Assembly (NCBI GenBank): GCA_003538135.1 | Contig: DPOR01000002.1 | Location: 25,413 to 89,412, forward strand | Origin: Oscillospiraceae bacterium | Lineage (GTDB): Bacteria > Bacillota > Clostridia > Oscillospirales > Acutalibacteraceae | Direction: 5' to 3' | Length of the DNA stretch: 64,000 bases | In this document: in pieces, positions 59,676 through 64,000 of the stretch | Layout: each line of letters starts with the position of its first letter | Position numbering within the stretch: position 1 is the stretch's first letter | The notes under the pieces: generated by a model | Databases searched by the model: none | What the model saw: the letters and a program-made list of their open reading frames with translations, nothing else | Told to the model about the DNA's origin: nothing | Program-made: the position numbers and the translations under genes

Positions 59676-62600
59676 ATGAATAAGCACATCAAAAAGCTGT
59701 TATCGATTGCGCTGGCAATTGTCATGTTGTCATCGGCAATTCCGCTCACATCGATTATCGGCAATGTCGGATTTTTGCCGACAGCAGAAGCGGCAACTGT
59801 AACAAAAACACAGGTTGAAAACAAATTAGATGAACTAACAAAAAGCGGCAGTCGCTATGCACCCGGCAAAGGCTGGGGACGCGGGCAGTGTTGGACATTC
59901 ATTAATACTCTGTCCAAACGAATTTTCGGAACAAGTGTAGATAGCACTACACCACGAAACGGAGTTTCAGAATGTCAAATTGAATTAACACTCAATAATT
60001 ATTATAAAGTCTCAAACACATTATATAACGCTTCAGCCGCCGATGCTGCAGCACTATTAAGGCAAGCTCAACCCGGAGATGTAATTGGATATCGCACTGC
60101 GGATCATGTAAAATCCGGCAATAATTGGGGCCATATTGTTATGGTCTATAAAAAAACCAATTCCAAAATTTATGTATATCATGCAGCCAGTGGCGCAATA
60201 AGACTTGATGACTGGTCTATTTCCGGAGCCCTTAGCGGTTGGGGTGTCGGCTCATTTGAGAATTATAAGTCCTTTAAAAACGGTATCACATTATATCGAC
60301 ACAAAAGATACAATCCGGACAAGGTAGCCGTGTCCATGCCTACGTTCTCTCCAAGAAATGTTGACAACGGGGTTGAAGTCACAATAAAAAGCGGAACTTC
60401 CGGAGCTGCCATTTATTATACAACCGACGGCAGAACGCCAACCACGGAAAGCAAAAAATACAGCAGTCCAATACGCCTTACTACTACTACGAATTTTAAA
60501 GCAATTGCGGTTAAAAGCGGATTTGAAAACAGTTCTGTCGCTCAGAAAAAAATAACCATTGACAAAACAGCAACACCAAAGATCACCGCAAAAATTAGTG
60601 CCGAGGCATTCAGTGTTACTATAAGCAAAGAAAAGGGAAGCACTGTTTATTATACGACTGACGGATCCACCCCAACAAAGTCAAGTCAGAAATACACGGG
60701 ACCGTTTTTGTTTAACGGAGAAGGCGCAACAATAAAAGCAATTGCGTTCTGCAGCGGAAAAACCGCCAGTGCCGTTGCCAGTTCTTCGCTTAGTGCAACC
60801 GTTCCAAGCAGTCCCAGTGTGCACCTTGACGGCTCAGCTTCCGTTTGCGGAATCTCAGATAAGATATCCGTTAAATGGAATGAAGTACCAAATGCCTACC
60901 AGTACATCGCTACACTTTATAAGGACGGAACGGCAATCGAGGCAAAAACAACGCAGGGCTGTGTATCATCGTTTGTTATGCCGACAAGCGGCAACTACAC
61001 GATACGCGTAAAGGCTGAAAACTTCATCGGTACAAGCGCCGAAAGCTCGCCTCCCATATCAATAACGGTTAAGCCTGATGTCAAAGTATCTTTCGTTGAC
61101 TATGACGGAAAAGTGCTCGATACCCAAACGATTAAATACAACGGAAGCGCAAAAGTTCCCGTTGCTCCGAGCAGGAAGGGCTATACTTTTACCAGATGGG
61201 ATGGAAAGTATAGTAATATTACGTCCGACTGCACGGTTCGCGCAGTATATACTGCAAACACCTATAATGTCAAATTCGTTAACGAAGCCGGTACGGTTTT
61301 GCGCAATGAGTCCGTTAATTACGGCGGTTCGGTAATCAATATTCCGACAGCTCCGGAAAAAACCGGCTATAAGTTTGTTGCGTGGAGCGTCAAGTCCGGA
61401 GAAGGCGACAGCTACACATCCGTCAACGGAAATGTTGTTTTTGAGCCGTCGTATGTCTGGTCAAATGTAGATATGCCGCTCGGAATATCTATAAGCAAAG
61501 CTCTCCGCGGCACAGACGCTTCAACATATGACGTTACGGTTAAAATAACGAATTCAACTTCCAAAAAAATCGAAGGCAAGCTCATAACGGTAATTAAAAC
61601 AAAGAACGACAAGGTCGTTGCAACGAAAATTGACGTTGTCAATGTACCGGCAAATTCAATAGATTTAGAGCAAAAAGTAACCGTAGGCGGAACCGAGGTT
61701 GGAACAGTTGCCGAAGCTTATATAGTTGCAAACGACAGTAGCAACTATAACAGAACTGGCGGCGCATATTCCGAAAAGGCTCAGGCTGCAGTTACTCAGG
61801 AAGTCTCTTCTACAACTTCATACTGGAACGACTGGAGTGAGTGGAGCACCACTGTCTACACCGAGAGTGCTACTAAAAATGTTGAAAGCAAGGTTCAGTA
61901 CAGATATAGGGACAAGCAGACAACAACAAGCAAAGACAGCAATCTTTCGGGTTGGACAAAAACTGGCTCTACTATCCAATACGGTCCTTGGAGCTCATGG
62001 TCCGGCTGGAAAGAGACAAAAGAAAACAGCACCGCAACCAAGGATGTTCAGGTAGATACAAGAACCGCATATAAATATCAGCACTACTGCGACGGAACCG
62101 GAAAGCGTATGGCTCCGTTTAAAGACTACAGCAGCTGGGCAAAATATGGCGCACATGTCTTGTATTTCACTAAAAAGCAGCCCATCTCAAGATATTCTCA
62201 AGTAGAATCACTTAGAAAATATCCCATTACCGATAATCTTTCTCCTTGCTCCAAAGGTATGCGTAGTTATTACTATATGGGTACCGTAACTCAGTACGAC
62301 TGCAGAAGCAGATCCAAGACCACCATATACAGCTATGAAAAGTGGGGCAGCTATTCCGGCTGGAGCGATACAATTTATACCGCAAGCAATACGAGACAGA
62401 TTGAAAAAAGAACGGTGTACAGATACCGTGATCTAATAACGGTTTCTACTACGGAGAGCACCCAGTATCTCGGACAAGAAAACCTGAGTGGAGTTTCGTA
62501 CAAGATATCCGGATCTTTAAAAAATGTTGTTGAAGATTATTCGGGAAAAACCGCTACCGTTCTTGTTTATAAAGACAAAAACACCGACCCGTCCGAAAGC

Positions 62601-64000
62601 CAAATCGAATATGTCGGAGAAATTGTTCTTGGCAGCGGAAACTCGTATGATTTCTCATTCATCCCGAAAGAGGCCATAAGCATCGAAACCGGAAACTATA
62701 TCGTTTCATTTGGTATAGCTACGGCAAACGGACTTATTAACAATGTTGAAACCATTCAGGCACCTCTTCCGACACATAACGTTGTCTTCAAAGATTGTAG
62801 CGGTAATATAGTAAGTTCGCAGACCGTTGAACACGGGAAAAATGCCGCAGAACCTTCCCCGATATCAATGGACGGCTATTATGTCACATGGGATCGCAGT
62901 TTCACAAATGTAACAAGCAATCTTGAGATACATGCCATAGCCGAGCCAAAAACATATAACATTGTTTTTGTAGACTGGGCAAACTCAAAAATCGTCGATA
63001 TTAAAGAAGCGAAATACGGCGAAAAGATTTCGTTCCCTGCCAATTGTAAGGCTGAAGGAAAAATATTTAAGGGTTGGAGTGTGCCCGCAGACTCAACTGT
63101 AACAGGAACAATGATCGTCGAAGCAATATATGACGATATCACCTACACCGTAACGTTCTTGAACAAAGACGGCAGTGTATATTCTACCCAAACAGTTCAT
63201 TATGGCGAGGCCACTCCTCTTCCGGAAGAAGACCCTGTTGCCGCAGGTTTCCAATTTATAGGTTGGGACAGTAGCAACAACTGGTGGAATATAACAAGCG
63301 ACGTTACCATATCGCCGATATTTATTTACAATGAAACCGTAGAGGCACCGGTTATAAGCGACCTCGTAGAAAAGGCCATAATTGAAGCTCCGATTTCATT
63401 TGAAACTGCCACAAGCGGTGCTACCATTCGTTATACAACCGATGGCAGCGACCCGACTGAAGAAAGTCTTGTTTTTGACGACACCATATGGGTTGAGGAA
63501 ACTACAACAATAAAGGCACGTGCATTCAAGGTCGGAATGAATCCCAGTCCGGTTGCAGAAGCAGTAATAGACGTAACCCCGTATGAAGAATATGTATCGT
63601 CTCTTCCCGAGATTTCGGCTATTACCAACACTGATCGATACAAAATAGGCGAAACAACCGCTTCGCTCTGTATGCGAATAGATAATCCCAATAATTATGA
63701 AATTAATTCATGGGGATATTACATCACTAATATCAGCACTGGAGAAATTGTTAAGAATTATGAAAACAACAGTGTTTCCGGTACTAGCGATGCAGTTGTC
63801 GGTCGAGTATTCAATATAGACGGATTGAAGCGCGGAACGCAGTATAAATATGTGTTCTTTGCAACTTTCAATTCGGATGATGTTGAACCTATTTCAAGCG
63901 AACCGCTAACATTTAAAACATTGGGCACATCCGAGCCTGATCCTTCCGCTGCACAGATAACCGTTGAAAACGTCACAGCACACGCAGGAGACGAGATCAG
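59676..64000 (+). CDS. Giant secreted multidomain surface protein, 3' end beyond the window
   Basis: Open for 1441 codons without a stop. Start ATG 59676 after GGAGGA. Signal peptide to about residue 38 (AEAAT). Then: a Cys/His domain with C72 (RGQCWTF), H153 (NNWGHIVMVY) and H169 (YVYHAASG), like CHAP/NlpC peptidases or amidases; two chitobiase/CHB_HEX_C-type domains (IYYTTDGRTPT at 246, VYYTTDGSTPT at 324); an Fn3-like domain (about 390-465); InlB-type beta repeats (GYTFTRWDG, GYKFVAWS); a Trp-rich module (about 715-925) with WNDWSEWS, GPWSSWSGW, YSGWSDT and two YRYRD at 742 and 915; more InlB-like repeats; a third chitobiase domain (IRYTTDGSDPT at 1251); and an Fn3-like end. A/T-rich codons contrast with neighbouring genes. 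Confidence 0.88.
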   Translation, partial: MNKHIKKLLSIALAIVMLSSAIPLTSIIGNVGFLPTAEAATVTKTQVENKLDELTKSGSRYAPGKGWGRGQCWTFINTLSKRIFGTSVDSTTPRNGVSECQIELTLNNYYKVSNTLYNASAADAAALLRQAQPGDVIGYRTADHVKSGNNWGHIVMVYKKTNSKIYVYHAASGAIRLDDWSISGALSGWGVGSFENYKSFKNGITLYRHKRYNPDKVAVSMPTFSPRNVDNGVEVTIKSGTSGAAIYYTTDGRTPTTESKKYSSPIRLTTTTNFKAIAVKSGFENSSVAQKKITIDKTATPKITAKISAEAFSVTISKEKGSTVYYTTDGSTPTKSSQKYTGPFLFNGEGATIKAIAFCSGKTASAVASSSLSATVPSSPSVHLDGSASVCGISDKISVKWNEVPNAYQYIATLYKDGTAIEAKTTQGCVSSFVMPTSGNYTIRVKAENFIGTSAESSPPISITVKPDVKVSFVDYDGKVLDTQTIKYNGSAKVPVAPSRKGYTFTRWDGKYSNITSDCTVRAVYTANTYNVKFVNEAGTVLRNESVNYGGSVINIPTAPEKTGYKFVAWSVKSGEGDSYTSVNGNVVFEPSYVWSNVDMPLGISISKALRGTDASTYDVTVKITNSTSKKIEGKLITVIKTKNDKVVATKIDVVNVPANSIDLEQKVTVGGTEVGTVAEAYIVANDSSNYNRTGGAYSEKAQAAVTQEVSSTTSYWNDWSEWSTTVYTESATKNVESKVQYRYRDKQTTTSKDSNLSGWTKTGSTIQYGPWSSWSGWKETKENSTATKDVQVDTRTAYKYQHYCDGTGKRMAPFKDYSSWAKYGAHVLYFTKKQPISRYSQVESLRKYPITDNLSPCSKGMRSYYYMGTVTQYDCRSRSKTTIYSYEKWGSYSGWSDTIYTASNTRQIEKRTVYRYRDLITVSTTESTQYLGQENLSGVSYKISGSLKNVVEDYSGKTATVLVYKDKNTDPSESQIEYVGEIVLGSGNSYDFSFIPKEAISIETGNYIVSFGIATANGLINNVETIQAPLPTHNVVFKDCSGNIVSSQTVEHGKNAAEPSPISMDGYYVTWDRSFTNVTSNLEIHAIAEPKTYNIVFVDWANSKIVDIKEAKYGEKISFPANCKAEGKIFKGWSVPADSTVTGTMIVEAIYDDITYTVTFLNKDGSVYSTQTVHYGEATPLPEEDPVAAGFQFIGWDSSNNWWNITSDVTISPIFIYNETVEAPVISDLVEKAIIEAPISFETATSGATIRYTTDGSDPTEESLVFDDTIWVEETTTIKARAFKVGMNPSPVAEAVIDVTPYEEYVSSLPEISAITNTDRYKIGETTASLCMRIDNPNNYEINSWGYYITNISTGEIVKNYENNSVSGTSDAVVGRVFNIDGLKRGTQYKYVFFATFNSDDVEPISSEPLTFKTLGTSEPDPSAAQITVENVTAHAGDEI

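Noticed and set aside
59412..59687. 91-codon minus-strand frame upstream of the surface protein
   Set aside because: Low-complexity, AT-driven translation, no ribosome binding site, and it overlaps the start of the surface protein gene.

Overview
The window looks like a chromosomal segment of an anaerobic, endospore-forming member of the Clostridia (Bacillota), most plausibly a gut Oscillospirales-type organism. The evidence is the sporulation genes yqfC, yqfD and ylbJ, a pyruvate:ferredoxin oxidoreductase, a Fur-family (PerR-like) regulator next to a rubredoxin-first rubrerythrin, the Gram-positive rpmG-secE-nusG-rplKA-rplJL ribosomal cluster with an L10 leader RNA, and AGGAGG-type ribosome binding sites with frequent TTG and GTG starts. 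The taxonomic placement is inference. Most of the window is GC-rich core genome; the last ~4.7 kb is visibly richer in A+T.

Layout. 1-7.2 kb: a partial OmpR-type response regulator, a lipoprotein with a papain-like (NlpC/P60-type) domain, a Gfo/Idh/MocA oxidoreductase, a pseudouridine synthase, a small membrane protein, then murA, a YycJ-type metallo-hydrolase and rlmH. 7.2-7.5 kb: a MITE-like element with long imperfect terminal inverted repeats, bracketed by two copies of one hairpin. 7.5-12.5 kb: pnp, rpsO, a DUF4434 protein and an alpha/beta hydrolase. 12.6-18.5 kb: rsmA, an HD-domain protein, galE, hflX, a Nudix protein and tRNA-Gly(GCC). 18.6-25.6 kb: an M3 peptidase, truB, a cell-wall-anchored lipase-like protein overlapping an MFS transporter gene, and a DUF975-like membrane protein. 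25.7-29.1 kb: an Smr protein, a glycerophosphodiester phosphodiesterase, the PerR-like regulator with rubrerythrin, and a zinc-ribbon/DUF4352 protein. 29.2-31.8 kb: sporulation genes. 32-40.3 kb: iron alcohol dehydrogenase, a CNNM/HlyC protein, nifJ and a YibE/F protein. 40.4-47.1 kb: a large propeller/glycosidase-like protein, an ECF sigma/anti-sigma pair, a PAQR (hemolysin III) protein and a GH3 beta-glucosidase. 47.3-51.2 kb: the ribosomal/nusG cluster. 51.2-52.8 kb: a HEAT-like protein and an MltG-like lipoprotein. 52.9-59 kb: a GntR regulator divergent from a four-gene redox operon. 59-64 kb: a candidate structured RNA and the start of a giant secreted multidomain protein that runs off the window.

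The least ordinary parts are (i) the GntR-controlled operon, which joins a BON-like/GlpA-like flavoprotein, a GlpB-like flavoprotein and DUF1667 to an alkyl-DHAP-synthase-like flavoenzyme, behind a consensus promoter with two palindromes; (ii) a strongly structured ~200-nt RNA candidate at 59.04-59.24 kb; (iii) the truncated surface protein, with a putative Cys-His peptidase domain, three chitobiase-type domains, InlB-type repeats and an unusual Trp-rich module; and (iv) a 40/46-identical remnant of the window's own YibE/F gene end near position 740. No database search could be run; family names come from recognised motifs.
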